Below are positions 33,855 to 45,868 of a stretch of DNA of 64,000 nt, in pieces. A model generated the notes under the pieces. It saw only the letters and a program-made list of their open reading frames with translations, did no database searches and was not told the origin of the DNA. The position numbers and the translations under genes are program-made. The stretch comes from Alisma plantago-aquatica (lineage: Eukaryota; Streptophyta; Magnoliopsida; Alismatales; Alismataceae). The DNA lies in NCBI GenBank assembly GCA_963693085.1, contig OY856411.1, forward strand, positions 112,783,267 through 112,847,266, written 5' to 3'. The first letter of the stretch is position 1. Each line of letters opens with the position of its first letter.

Positions 33855-35035
33855 CAAACGGTTTCACACTTCAACCTCCAAACAGTTTTGAAACCATTTG
33901 GAAGGGTTGACCATTTTGTAACTTTGACCTTCAAGACCGCATGGACAAGATCTCACTCAAGACCGTTTGCCCTTAAACGGTCTTGAAACTGTTTGATCAT
34001 GTTGACCGTTTGGACATGGTTGACTTTGAAACTGATTGAACAAATCACCTTTGAAACTGCATGGATCCAAATGGTTTTGAAACCGTTTGGGCCCAAATGG
34101 TCTTGAGACCATTTGCCCCTAAATGGTCTTGAGACCGTTTGGTCCCAAATGGTCTTGAGACCATTTGACCCAAAGACCTCAAAACCGTATGGACCTAAAA
34201 AGTGCATCAACACTTGCAATTGATTAGGGTTTTCAATGTTGAACCCCTCAATTGATCATGCCAAGGCTAACCACTTATCAATTGATCCAATTAGGTTTAT
34301 CCTTAACCAATTTGACACTCAATTGACCCTCAATTGATAGCCAATTAGGGTTGGAACCAATTGAATTAGGGTTTATAATCGATCAACCATCAACACCCAT
34401 CAACATGAATCTAATTTGAAGTTGAACCCATCAACTATCACTCAATTGGGCCATGACTTGGCCCAAATGGTCTTGAGATCATTTAGACCTCCTCCAAATG
34501 GTCTTGGACCGTTTTCCCAAAGTCTCATCAAAAACGAAGTTCATTTGTTAAAGGTTGAACCCTAATTAAATCACAAATCAGCACTTTTGATTATTTCAAC
34601 AACCTATTGTGATTGGACCTTCAATTGATCAAATTACCTTAACCCTAGACCTCCAAACGGTCTTGGGTGGTCACCAAACGGTCTTGAGACCGTTTGGTTG
34701 ATCCTGAAATGGTTTTGAAATCGTTTGGGCCACTCAACCCAAACTTCAATACAATTGGTCCATGAAATCAGCAATTGAACCCGATTAGGGTTTAGGTGTT
34801 TAAAGTGCCTTCAACTTGGGATTTACTTGCAATTAGATGATGATTCTTTGTAGATGATTAATTCATAATGTGTTAAGCAGACCTCTAAATATTCAACGCA
34901 TGGTCAAACCTCCCAAACGGTCTTGGAGACCGTTTGATTCTAAACGGTCTTGCAAACCGCATGAATCCAAACAGTTTTGAAACCGTTTGGTTTCAAACGG
35001 TCTTGCAAACCGTTTAGACCAAAGGTGCAAGATCG
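33855..35035. repeat. Element F dyad array AAACGGTCTTGAGACCGTTT (3' LTR)
   Basis: More than twenty half-sites of AAACGGTYTTG in both orientations, often paired as the 20-bp palindrome AAACGGTCTTGAGACCGTTT with a following GG. Many ACGG half-sites have become ATGG here. The 5' LTR copy (43515-44665) keeps more CpG. A minus-strand open frame through the array (33953-34219) is an artefact of the repeat. Confidence 0.88.
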
Positions 35036-36245
35036 TTTGGTAAAGTAAGATAAGGATTAACATTGGTATTAATGCCCATCATCTTCTACCTTGAGACTAA
35101 GGCTTGTTCTTCACGGTTTTGCTTGTAAGAATGCAAGGGAAGGTAGGGGAAAGGAAGAACTAGCAACTAACACATAGAAAAGAGATGCATAACAAAGAAA
35201 AAGGGTTTAGAGTTATAAAACCCACCTTAAGGTCGTACCTAGAGCTCCAAGCTTCCAAGATTCCAAGATTTTAATGGCGTCTTGAGCTCCACAGGTTGGC
35301 CAAGGTCGTTTCTCCAAGGATTGGTTGGGAAAAGTCGGCTAGAAAGAGGAACCAAGTAAGAAAGATCATAAAACCAACCTTGCACCATGAATTCCTCCAT
35401 GAATCCGAGAAAGAAGATGACCCAAGATTACCTAGAACTCCTTAGCCATTCTCCTCAGCTCCAGAGCTCTACCTTAGTCGGTTCAAGCAAGGGGATAAGT
35501 GAAGAAGTGAAGGAAACAGTTCCTTGGTTTGCAAAGAAAGGTGTATATGTACTTTGGGCAAAACTTCATCATAAGGACAACTAGTTTCTTCATTTCTCAT
35601 CTAGGTCCTTATCTCCTTCTAAGAATGTTTCTCGTTCTCCAAACTTAAACAAAACTCCTTCTAAAACCAAGAGATAAAGGCAAAGAAGGTCAACTTATTA
35701 CTAAGATGCACATATAAAAGGGTTATTATGCTTACAACTTGATTATTTAATTACAAAGGTTTATCCATCTTATTTAGTTATTCAAATGAAGCGCCCCCCT
35801 TCATCATTTTTACTTTAATTGATGGAAAGAGTCATAAAAGATATTCTAGAAGGTGTATTTTACATGTTGCACCCCATATTTTGGGTAAATTGCACTTTAC
35901 ACCAAAACTAGGGTTTTAAGTACAAGGATTGCTCCACAAGCTGCATCTTGATGCCCAAGCTTGGAGAATCCATCATAATTCATCATACTCATTCTTATGA
36001 TGTCTCTACACCAAAGGAACATCTTAACATGTGCAATTTGCAAGTTAACCCTTCTAATTGGGTAATTTGCACATAGGTCCCTGTATTACAAAACAATACT
36101 ACAACATTGTTTAAAAAGGACAGAAATGGAAATATATGTTCCTCAGGAGTTTTAATTACATACCAAAAGATAATCACAAGCATTTAATTACATAATTAGG
36201 AAAAACACCTAGGGTTAGTTCATAACCCAGGTCAGGGATGTTACA

Positions 36246-36261
36246 AATTATCCACCCCTAC
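36246..36261 (-). promoter_or_regulatory. Element F polypurine tract
   Basis: On the minus strand GTAGGGGTGGATAATT lies directly before the 3' LTR start TGTAACATCC. The same text lies beside LTR 45868 in fragment G, where the minus strand reads AAGGGGTGGATAATT. Confidence 0.75.
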
Positions 36262-36293
36262 AAGGATTTCGTCCCCGAAATCAACAAAACATA

Positions 36294-37970
36294 TTAAGAG
36301 AAAAGAGCAGGGTATTTCCTACTCATTTCTTCCTCTAGTTCCCATGTGCCTTATTCAACACCACGATGATTCCAGAGGACTTTCACAAGACTTATATATT
36401 TCTTTTTCAGCTTTTTAATTATGTTATCAAGGATTGACACTGGTCCTTCCTCATAAGTTATATCATCATTCAATTCTACCTCCATAGGCTGTAGAACTGA
36501 CTCTGTATTAGGGTGACATTTCCTCAGCATAGAAATGTGAAACACAGGGTGTAACCTTTGTAACTCTGGTGGTAACTCTAGTTTATAGGCTACCTTTCCA
36601 ACCCGTTCAATGATTGGATAAGGCCCCATAAATCTAGGAGCTAACTTCCCTTTCCTTCCAAATCATAGAACTCCCTTCCAAGGCGAGACTTTGATATACA
36701 CTCTGTCTCCAACCTGGAATTCTAAGGGTCTGCGACGTCTGTCAGCATAAGATTTTTGCCTATCCTGTGCAGTCTTAATCTGTTGTTGTATCACTTTAAT
36801 CTTTTCTGTAGTCTGCTGCACAAGATCAGGACCTAAAAGTTGATTTTCACCAGTCTCATACCAACATAAGGGTGATCTACAATGTCTACCATACAAAGCT
36901 TCATAAGGTGCCATATCAATGCTATGTTGATAGCTATTGTTATAGGCAAACTCTATTAAGCTTAGGTGCAGATCCCAACTTCCTGTAAACTGGAGAACAC
37001 ATGCTCTCAGCAAGTCTTCCAAGGTCTGTATAGTCCTTTCCGACTGTCCATTAGTTTGTGGATGAAAGGTTATACTAAACCTTAACTGGGTGCCTAAAGC
37101 TTTATGAAGTCGCTCCCAAAAATGACTCGTAAACTGGGGACCTCTGTCAGAAACTATAGTGACTGGAACTCCGTGCAGTCACACTATCTCTTCAACATAC
37201 AACTGTGCTAACTTCTCAGTAGAATAGGTTGTTTTGACAGGCAAGAAATGAGCTGTCTTTGTCAACCTATCAACTATTACCCAAATGGAATCATGCCCTT
37301 TGTTTGTCCTGGGTAGGCCAACAAAAAAGTTCATAGTTACATGATCCCACTTCCACTGTGGTATGGGTAAAGGTTGCATTGTTCCTACAGGCTTTTGGTT
37401 TTCAGCTTTAACTTGCTGACAAACGGGACACCTCATCACAAACTCTGCAACATCCTTCTTCATCCCAGGCCACCAATACATATCTTTCAAGTTTTGATAC
37501 ATCTTGGTGCTTCCTGGATGCATAGCATACATCGAGGAATGAGCTTCTTCCAGGACTAACTTCCTCAAATTATCCACATATGGCACTATCATCCTCCCAT
37601 GATAACATGCTACTTGATCATCTGAGTCATGGAAACCATCTCGTTTCTCATCACCATACTCCGATCTAATTTGTTGAACTACAACATCAACTTGTTGTGC
37701 TTCCTTGATCTGCTCTCTTAGGGTAGGTTTTATATGCATCTCAGCCAATAACCCAGCTAACAATGACACCTTCAATTGTACATTGTCTTGCCTTAAGGAG
37801 ATAAGCATATCTCTCCTAGAGCATACTAAAGAGTTTAGTTGTGCTCTTTCTAAGGCTGGTGTTGCTGATTTCCTACTCAGAGCATCTGCAACCACATTGG
37901 CTTTCCCTAGATGGTAATCAATTGTACAATCGTAGTCCTTGATTAACTCCATCCAGTGACGTTGCCTCAT
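36294..37970 (-). pseudogene. pol: Element F pol C-terminal part: integrase and chromodomain
   Basis: Read on the minus strand. The first open part (37970-37179) begins in the RNase H tail ([17 protein letters not shown]). It then has the integrase zinc-binding HHCC region (HPGSTKMYQ, then [14 protein letters not shown]) and the catalytic core start ([20 protein letters not shown]). A TGA at 37179-37181 replaces a probable CGA; the frame goes on with VSDRGPQFTS and HPQTNGQSERT, covering the second Asp and the Glu of DDE. A TGA at 36663-36665 follows VSPWKGVL. The GPY-type motif (GPYPIIERVGKVAYKLELP) and a chromodomain (VSILDN, KVLWNHRGVE) follow. A TAA near 36348 breaks the chromodomain before TWELEEEM. 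The last stop is at 36294. Chromodomains guide integration to heterochromatin. Confidence 0.9.
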
Positions 37971-39889
37971 GTTAAGTTCGTGCTGAGAGAAGATGTACTT
38001 AAGGTTCTTATGATCAGTAAAAATCTAGAATGTCTCTCCATAGAGGTAATGTCTCCAGATCTTCAAAGCATGAACCACAGCAGCTAGCTCCAGATCGTGT
38101 GTGGGATAATTCTCCTCGTGTTTCTTAAGCTGTCGGGAAGAAAAAGAAATCACTTGCTTATCCTGCATCAACACACATCCGAGTCCAATCTTGGAGGCAT
38201 CACAGAAAACTATGTATCCTTTGCCTTGCTCAGGTAACACAAGTACAGGTGCACTTGTCAACCTCTCCTTCAGCAGCTGAAAAGATTGCTGACACTTGTC
38301 ACTCCAGGACAAAGGAACATCCTTCCGGGTTAACTTAGTCAAGGGTAAGGCTATAGAACTGAAGTTCTTAATGAACCTTCGGTAATAACTAGCCAACCCT
38401 AAGAAATATGGATCTCTGTCGGTGTCTTCGGCTGTTCCCATTGTAGAACAGATTCTACCTTTTTAGGATCAACATGAATACCCGAAGCAGATATCACGTG
38501 TCCAAGGAAAGATACTTCTGGTAACCAGAACTCACACTTGCTAAAATTAGCGTACAACTTATGTTCTCTTAGCAAAGTTAGAGCCTGACGAAGATGTTGT
38601 TCATGTTGCTGAGCATCTCTACTATAGATCAGAATGTCATCTATGAAGACAACAACACACTGATCGAGGAAAGGTCGGAAGATTCTATTTATGAGTTCCA
38701 TAAATGCAGCTGGTGCATTAGTTAGTCCAAACGACATAACTGTGAACTCATAGTGAACATACCTTGTCCTGAAGGTAGACTTGGATATGTCACTATCCTT
38801 AATACGGAGTTGATGATATCCCGACCTCAAATCTATCTTTGAGAAGACTGTTACACCACGCAACTGGTCAAAGAGATCATCAATCCTCGGTAGAGGGTAC
38901 TTGTTCTTTATTGTTACTTTATTTAATTGTCTGTAGTCAATGCACAACCGCATTGAACCATCTTTCTTTTTAACAAAAAGGACCGGAGCACCCCAATGTG
39001 AAGTACTCGGTCAGATGAAACCCTTCTCAAGCAATTCCTGTAGTTGTTTCTTGAGTTCTGCCATTTCGGCAGGCGCCATCCTATACGGTGTCTGTGCTAT
39101 AGGTTGGGTGTATGGGATCAAATTGATTTCAAAATCAATTTCCCGAGGCAGTGGCACACCTGGAAGTTCTTCAGGAAATACATCTTCAACTTCCCTGACT
39201 ACAGGAACTTCAGCAGGGTTAGGACTCTCCATGGTAGTATCTACCACATGGGCTAAGAATGCATGACATCCTTGCCTCATCAGCTTCTCAACAACCATAG
39301 CTGACACAAGACAGGTAGGTAGAATCTTTCTCTCTCCTTGAAAGATCCATGTGTCGCTTTCATCAGTAAATGCAGCTTGCTTGGATTCACAATCCAAGAC
39401 AACCCTATATCTTTCCAAGGTATCCATCCCAAGGATTATATCAAATCCTTGCATCTCAAGTGGTATAAGATCCACTTGAATGTGATGATCAGAAAAGAAG
39501 AGGATGCGGGGAGAGCATACCTCCTGCAACACAGTAGACCCTCTCAACAGAGTCTCAAGCAACAGGCTATCTGCCCTATGACTGACTGCCATATTGTAGT
39601 TACGAATCACTCTTCGAGTGATAAAGGAGTGTGTAGCACCCGGGTCAATCAAAATAGATACAGCACAGGATGTAGACTTATCAGAATATAAAAACTCCAT
39701 ATGACCTGCCACTACCCGAGGGTTGATCAATGCATCAGGTGGGTTCATCGCATAGAACCTTGTTGTCGCCTGTGGTTGATTCGGTGCTGACGATCCAGCT
39801 TGGGACGCTTGTCCATGTCCTCTAGCTACTCCTTGAAACTGCCTCCTCTGGGATCCTTGTTGACTCTGCCTCTGAGGTTGGGTTACACT
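37971..39889 (-). pseudogene. pol: Element F pol N-terminal part: protease, reverse transcriptase, RNase H
   Basis: Read on the minus strand. The protease has ILIDPGATHSFIT and FDIILGMDTLERY. A TGA at 39011-39013 (in GFI-stop-PSTS, where GFIRPS is usual) precedes the reverse transcriptase: [25 protein letters not shown], and the catalytic [10 protein letters not shown] one-base loss near 38405-38412, between PTEI and FLGLASYY, shifts the frame. RNase H follows with [10 protein letters not shown] and the [21 protein letters not shown] stretch, ending at TAG 38025-38027 (a probable CAG). All catalytic motifs are readable, so decay is recent relative to J. Confidence 0.92.
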
Positions 39890-40945
39890 TGCTGGTCTAG
39901 CTCTGTAGTCTTTCATCAGATGCCCCATCTTCCCACATATATAGCAACTTCTTTCCAGTTGTTGTGGTCTTGGTGGTCCTGTGACCGACATCGATGCTGA
40001 ACTGCGAGCCCCTTGTAGTGGTAGGCTTCGTCCTCTACCTCTACTCAGTGTCCACTGTGTCTGAGCACTAGGTCTAGGTGGTGGTGGTGTAGGTGTAGAA
40101 CACCTAGGCTTCTTGAAATCTCTAGATGAAGATCCCTGGAACTGAGGATATCTCTTATGGGTTTGCCTCTTCTCAGCTACGGATCTCTCTATCCTTCAGA
40201 CTGACTCAACCAAGGTAGCGAACCTTTCCCGGTTCTCTAGGGCAGACACGGGAGTAGTCAGCTCAGCGTTCAACCCTTTCTCGAACCGCCTAATCCTCTC
40301 TTCATTTGTAGCAGCCATATGCGGACAGAACCGCAACAACTCCATGAACATAGCTTCGTATTCGCTAATGTTCATCAGACCTTGCCTTAACCTCTCGAAC
40401 TGAGAGATTTTCTCATCCAGGAACGTCTTAGGAAAATATCTATTGATAAATTCCCGTCGGAAAACTTCCCACGCAACCTCCACACCATGCCTCTTCTGCT
40501 CTTTCATGGTCCACCAGTGACCAGCACTCCCCTTGAGAAGATAGACAGCATGTCTAACCTTCTCAGATTCTGGGATGTTCAGAATTCTAAAAGCCTTCTC
40601 TAACTCAGTTAACCACAGGTCGGCATCTGCGGGATCAGCTGTTCCAAAGTACTCAGTTGCTCCGACTCGGCAAAGTCGTTCAAACGTCTTCCCGATTCCT
40701 TGTCCTTCTGACTGAGTATGTGCCCTAGGTGCAAGCATGGGCATCCTATCTGTTATATGTGTCATGGCAGTCATAAACTGCCCGAACATGGTCTGAATAG
40801 CTGGGTTCTCCATGTCAGCTGGGTTAAACTGAGGTGGCTCCATAGGTGTCTCAGGTACAGGTTGCTCTAATTCTGGGTTCCTTGCACCTTCTCGGGGTGC
40901 AGCAACACTACTCTCTGCCACATACTCCTCGTGTGGTCCAGACAT
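39890..40945 (-). pseudogene. gag: Element F gag with zinc knuckle
   Basis: ATG at 40945 opens 249 residues. An acidic, Pro-rich N terminus leads to the retrotransposon Gag core (FGTADPADADLWL, HAVYLLKGSAGHWW, FINRYFPKTF, FERLRQG, RFEKGLN). A TGA at 40196-40198, probably a CGA, interrupts it. The same frame continues for 68 codons of Pro/Arg-rich linker to Met 39991 and the zinc knuckle CYICGKMGHLMKD, where the last Cys of CCHC is replaced by Tyr. Gag runs straight on into protease without a frame change, as in many plant chromoviruses. Confidence 0.92.
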
Positions 40946-41060
40946 CCTTACTTGTCTTCTTCTCCTGAGGAGCAGAAGACACTATTAGATATACTGGAAG
41001 ACACTAAGAATAGACTTGACATCCTAAGTCCTATGTCTCTATAGACTCAGCGAACCTAGA

Positions 41061-41072
41061 GCTCTGATACCA
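41061..41072 (-). promoter_or_regulatory. Element F primer-binding site (tRNA-iMet)
   Basis: The minus strand reads TGGTATCAGAGC, a perfect initiator-Met primer site, six bases inside the 5' LTR end at 41079. Confidence 0.93.
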
Positions 41073-41078
41073 CTAAAC

Positions 41079-44000
41079 TGAGACGACTCATCTCGTGAAA
41101 ACAGGATCAACAAATTCAGAAGCGTTTAACTAACATCGTAATTAAGAAAAATCACTAAAATTTAAAACTTTTTAAGAAAAGATCTTTAAACCATAAAACT
41201 CCTTTATAATGAACAAGATAAACAGTTTACATCATTGTAAAATCACCTCTCGAGTGATTATATACATCCAGATACAAAATCACGAGGCTTAAAGCCAAAA
41301 ACCTCATACCTATTGACTCCTAGGACCTGAGAGTACAGAGATGACATAAGACATACTAACTACAGGACTTAACAGTCGGTATCTCCACCTGAGATTCACT
41401 GCTGCCCCTGGTGTTGCTGCTGCTGATACTATTCACCCTCAAATTGGTTTCTCCATCCTCGACGTCCACCTAAAAAGTAGAAACCTACGGGAGTGAGACA
41501 ATTTGAACAATTGTCCCAACAAGAGTTATAACTCTCCGCCAGAAGCTTTGTTATAGCAAATAAAAGAATAACATAAGCAAAGTAACTTAAATCATTCAGC
41601 AGCAAGCTTAGAAATAAGTAAAGCATCCTTTACTTAAGCAATCACTTTATTAAAGAATATAAAGAACATGTATGCTAAATTCTTAAACAGACTATTAATG
41701 TAAACAATGTAACATCAATCATTGTTTCTCGTAGTTCAACCTAAGCAGTTATGCTACGCGGTTGATTATGTTTTACAAACATTATTATTCCCTACGGAGA
41801 TGAGGTATATCACTCATACTCCAACCGATCACTACTAAGTCGCATCGGTATCATACATAGGTCATCAAAAGAGTCGGATTCTTATGACCTCATCTTCCTC
41901 AGTTAGTGTGAGGATCAACATGTAGGACATCTAGTGTCTCTGCTAAGATAGCTTACCAGGGTATTCTGGCACTTCACTATTAGAGTCACAGTGGCATTTT
42001 GTACTCTCTTCGCCATCGAAAGATCTCTTGTTTATCTCTCATCGATGCGGTATTTAAAGATTCCCTAGGGAGATTTGTGATACATCACCCCGGCATAAAC
42101 ATATAGTGAAGGGTTGATAGATTAAGGTACATCTACATCAATTCCTACACTAGGACGTAAGGATATTTGCGTCCATATTCCCCCACATACTCAAAAGTAT
42201 GTGATCCAGGAGTTCCCTTAGGAAAACCTGTTTCACCATCATTTAGCTTCTGACAATGATGGATCTATGATCAGGGCTCTACATGATATGATTATACTTG
42301 ATTAGTTAGGTACATTTCAGCATTCTTTTAGCATCAAGCATGTTTCCAAGCATTTAACTATTAAAACACTGCTATATAAGAAGAATACTAAATGTATCAA
42401 TTCTAACTCACATCAGTTATCAAATGGATATCAATTCTTAATCATCCCATCATAAGTCATCTAATCAGCATGACCTTGATGTTACTCATGGCTCTTATAG
42501 CCTATCAATCTCTTATTTTGCCACTTAAACTAGGCAACATAGTATGTCACTTTTCATAAAGCTAATAACATGCTTTCAATGAATATGATATCATAAACCT
42601 TACCTGGGTATGATTACCTCTTGCTAACCACCTGCACGATTAGTATAATTGAGGATATGCATATATAACAATATCATCACAATACCAAAACTTTTCAATT
42701 TCTTTATAGGGCACCACGGCCGTGCTTCCTTGCACGGTTGTGCAAGGAGAAGCTACCATGATCATGCTCCTTAGCACGGGCGTGCTAAGATCAATAGCAT
42801 ACCTTGATTTGTTTCTAGGATTAGGGTTTATTTACCTCGTTAGGGATATTAAACACCTTTATCTTACAAGGCATAAAGGTTCCTCATGTTATGATTCATT
42901 CATAGGGTTTCATGCTTAAAGGCATAACCCAGAATTACTCCATTTATTACATCACCCTAAATTAGGGTTTACTATTCACATTACAAGTTATTACCTAGAG
43001 TTAGGGTTTACTATTCACTTCATAGTGAATTGAGCCCATATCATCATCATGTATGAAAATTATTATCATTGATGCCCTCAAATTATGTTAAGATTCATCA
43101 ATTATCATAATTAGGGTTTCCATGATCTCACCTTGATGGATCATACCCTAATCATGTACATTCTTACATATTGAAGGTATGTTACTTGATTCTCATTCAT
43201 ATTAGGAGCCTTCTCTCCCCTCTTACGAATAGATGATGTTTACATCACTCTAGATTAGGTTAGGTCAATTCAACTTTGATTAACATAAGTCAAGTCATCA
43301 CCATTATCGTCATTAGGGTTTTCTTGATCAAGGGGTATTTGTCTAGTTGAACCCTTCAAGGGTACATTGGTAATGCACACCATTGATAACAACATAGGTC
43401 AACTACTAATTACTTAACCCCTTAATGTCTTTAGGTATCATTAGGGTTTGAGTTAATCAACCATTGGACCATCTAAGCCTTCAACGCATTAAGCAATCTC
43501 AACCCTAAAAGTACCCAAACGGTTTCACACTTCAACCTCCAAACGGTTTTGAAACCGTTTGGAAGGGTTGACCGTTTGGTAACTTTGACCTTCAAGACCG
43601 CATGGACAAGATCTCACTCAAGACCGTTTGCCCTTAAACGGTCTTGAAACCGTTTGATCATGTTGACCGTTTGGACATGGTTGACTTTGAAACCGATTGA
43701 ACAAATCACCTTTGAAACCGCATGGATCCAAACGGTTTGAAACCTTTGGGGCCAAAACGGTCTTGAGACCGTTTGCCCCCAAATGGTCTTGAGACCGTTT
43801 GACCCAAAGACCTCAAAACCGTAAGTGCGTCAACACTTGCAATTGATTAGGGTTTTCAATGTTGAACCCCTCAATTGATCATGCCAAGGCTAACCACTTA
43901 TCAATTGAGCCAATTAGGTTTATCCTTAACCAATTTGACACTCAATTGACCCTCAATTGATATCCAATTAGGGTTGGAACCAATTGAATTAGGGTTTATA

Positions 44001-45868
44001 ATCAATCAACCATCAACACCCATCAACATGAATCTAATTTGAAGTTGAACCCATCAACTATCACTCAATTGGGCCATGACTTGGCCCAAACGGTCTTGAG
44101 ATCATTTGGACCTCCTCCAAATGGTCTTGATACCGTTTGCCCAAAGTCTCATAAAAAACTAAGTTCATTTGTTTAAGGTTGAACCCTAATTAAATCACAA
44201 ATCAACACTTTTGATTATTTCAACAACCTACTGTGATTGGACCTTCAATTGATCAAATTACCTTAACCCTAGACCTCCAAACGGTCTTGGGTGGTCACCA
44301 AATGGTCTTGAGACCGTTTGGTTGATCCCCAAATGGTTTTGAAACCGTTTGGACCACTCAACCCAAACTTCAATACAATTGGTCCATGAAATCAGCAATT
44401 GAACCCAATTAGGGTTTAGGTGATTAAAGTGCCTTCAACTTGGGATTTACTTGCAATTAGATGATGATTCTTTGTAGATGATTAATTCATAATGTGTTCA
44501 GAAGACCTCTGAATAGTCAACGCATGGTCAAACCTCCCAAACGGTCTTGGAGACCGTTTGATTCTAAACGGTCTTGCAAACCGCATGAATCCAAATGGTT
44601 TTGAAACCGTTTGGTTTCAAACGATCTTGCAAACCATTTAGTCCAAAGGTGCAAGATCGTTTGGTAAAGTAAGATAAGGATTAACATTGGTATTAACGCC
44701 CATCATCTTCTACCTTGAGACTAAGGCTTGTTCTTCACGGTTTTTCTTGCAAGAATGCAAGGGAAGGTAGGGGAAAGGATGAACTAGCAACTAACACATA
44801 GAAAAGAGATGCATAACAAAGCAAAAGGGTTTAGAGTTATAAAACCCGCCTTAAGGTCGTCCCTAGAGCTCCAAGCTTCCAAGCTTCCAAGATTTTAATG
44901 GCGTCTTGAGCTCCACAGGTTGGCCAAGGTCGTTTCTCCAAGGATTGGTTGGGAAAAGTCGGCTAGAAAGAGGAACCAAGTAAGAAAGATCATAAAACCA
45001 ACCTTGCACCATGAATTCCTCCATGAATCCAAGCAAGAAGATGACCCAAGCTTACCTAGAACTCCTTAGCCGTTCTCCTCAGCTCCAGAGCTCTGCCTTA
45101 GTCAGTTCAAGCAAGGGGATAAGTGAAGAAGTGAAGGAAACGGTTCCTTGGTTTGCAAAGAAAGGTGTATATGTACTTTGGGCAAAACTTCATCATAAGG
45201 AAAACTAGTTTCTTCATTTCTCATCTAGGTCCTTCTCTCCTTCTAAGAATGTTTCTCCTTCTCCAAACTTGAACAAAACTCCTTCTAAAACCAAGAGCTA
45301 AAGGCAAACAAGGTCAACTTATTACTAAGGTGCACACATAAAAGGGCTATTATGCTTACAACTTGATTATTTAATTACAAAGGTTTATCCATCTTATTTA
45401 GGTATTCAAATGAAGCGCCCCCTTCATCATTTTTACTTTAATTGATGGAAAGAGTCATAAAAGATATTCTAGAAGGTGTATTTTACATGTTGCACCCCAT
45501 ATTTTGGGTAAATTGCACTTTACACCAAAACTAGGGTTTTAAGTACAAGGATTGCTCCACAAGCTGCATCTTGATGCCCAAGCTTGGAGAATCCATCCTA
45601 CTTCATCATACTCATTATTATGATGTCTCTAAACCAAAGGAACATCTTAACATGTGCAATTTGCAAGTTAACCCTTCTAATTGGATAATTTGCACATAGG
45701 TCCCTGTATTACAAAACAATACTACAACATTGTTTAAAAAGGACAGAAATGGAAATATATGTTCCTCAGGAGTTTTAATTACATACAAAAAGATAATCAC
45801 AAGCATTTAATTACATAATTAGGCAAAACTCCTAGGGTTAGTTCATAACCCAGGTCAGGGATGTTACA
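41079..45868 (-). repeat. Element F 5' LTR, also the 3' LTR of fragment G
   Basis: 4,790 bp, matching 31422-36245 over its whole length. The dyad array is at about 44665-43515, TATA-proximal CpG dyads at 42790-42708 and a TATATAT box near 42667-42658. On its outer side (45869 onward) lies the polypurine tract and integrase end of a second copy, so this single LTR serves two interiors. Confidence 0.92.

Larger units (their letters stand above)
31422..36245 (-). repeat. Element F 3' LTR
   Basis: 4,824 bp. On the minus strand the order is start (36245), a dyad cluster (35035-33855), a zone with repeated TTAGGGTTT on the + strand (34790-33160), a GCACGGCCGTGC-type cluster (33130-33050), a TATATAT box near 33006-32998, then R-U5. 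It is 34 bp longer than the 5' LTR, partly through one extra dyad unit near 34110-34170. Confidence 0.9.
31422..45868 (-). mobile_element. Element F: chromodomain Ty3/gypsy element with 4.8-kb LTRs
   Basis: 3' LTR 31422-36245, 5' LTR 41079-45868, interior 36246-41078. The LTR ends are TGTAACATCC and GACTCATCTCA-like on the minus strand. It has an initiator-Met primer site, gag, protease, reverse transcriptase, RNase H, integrase and a C-terminal chromodomain in Ty3 order, so it is a chromovirus, probably Tekay/Del-like given the long LTRs (inferred). The left flank reads TATGT; no matching duplication is found on the right because the 5' LTR runs straight into fragment G. All genes are disabled by stops or one frameshift. 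Confidence 0.92.

Noticed and set aside
33953..34219. 88-codon minus-strand ORF with repeated phrase
   Set aside because: It is a translation of the AAACGGTCTTGAGACCGTTT array, broken in the matching LTR.
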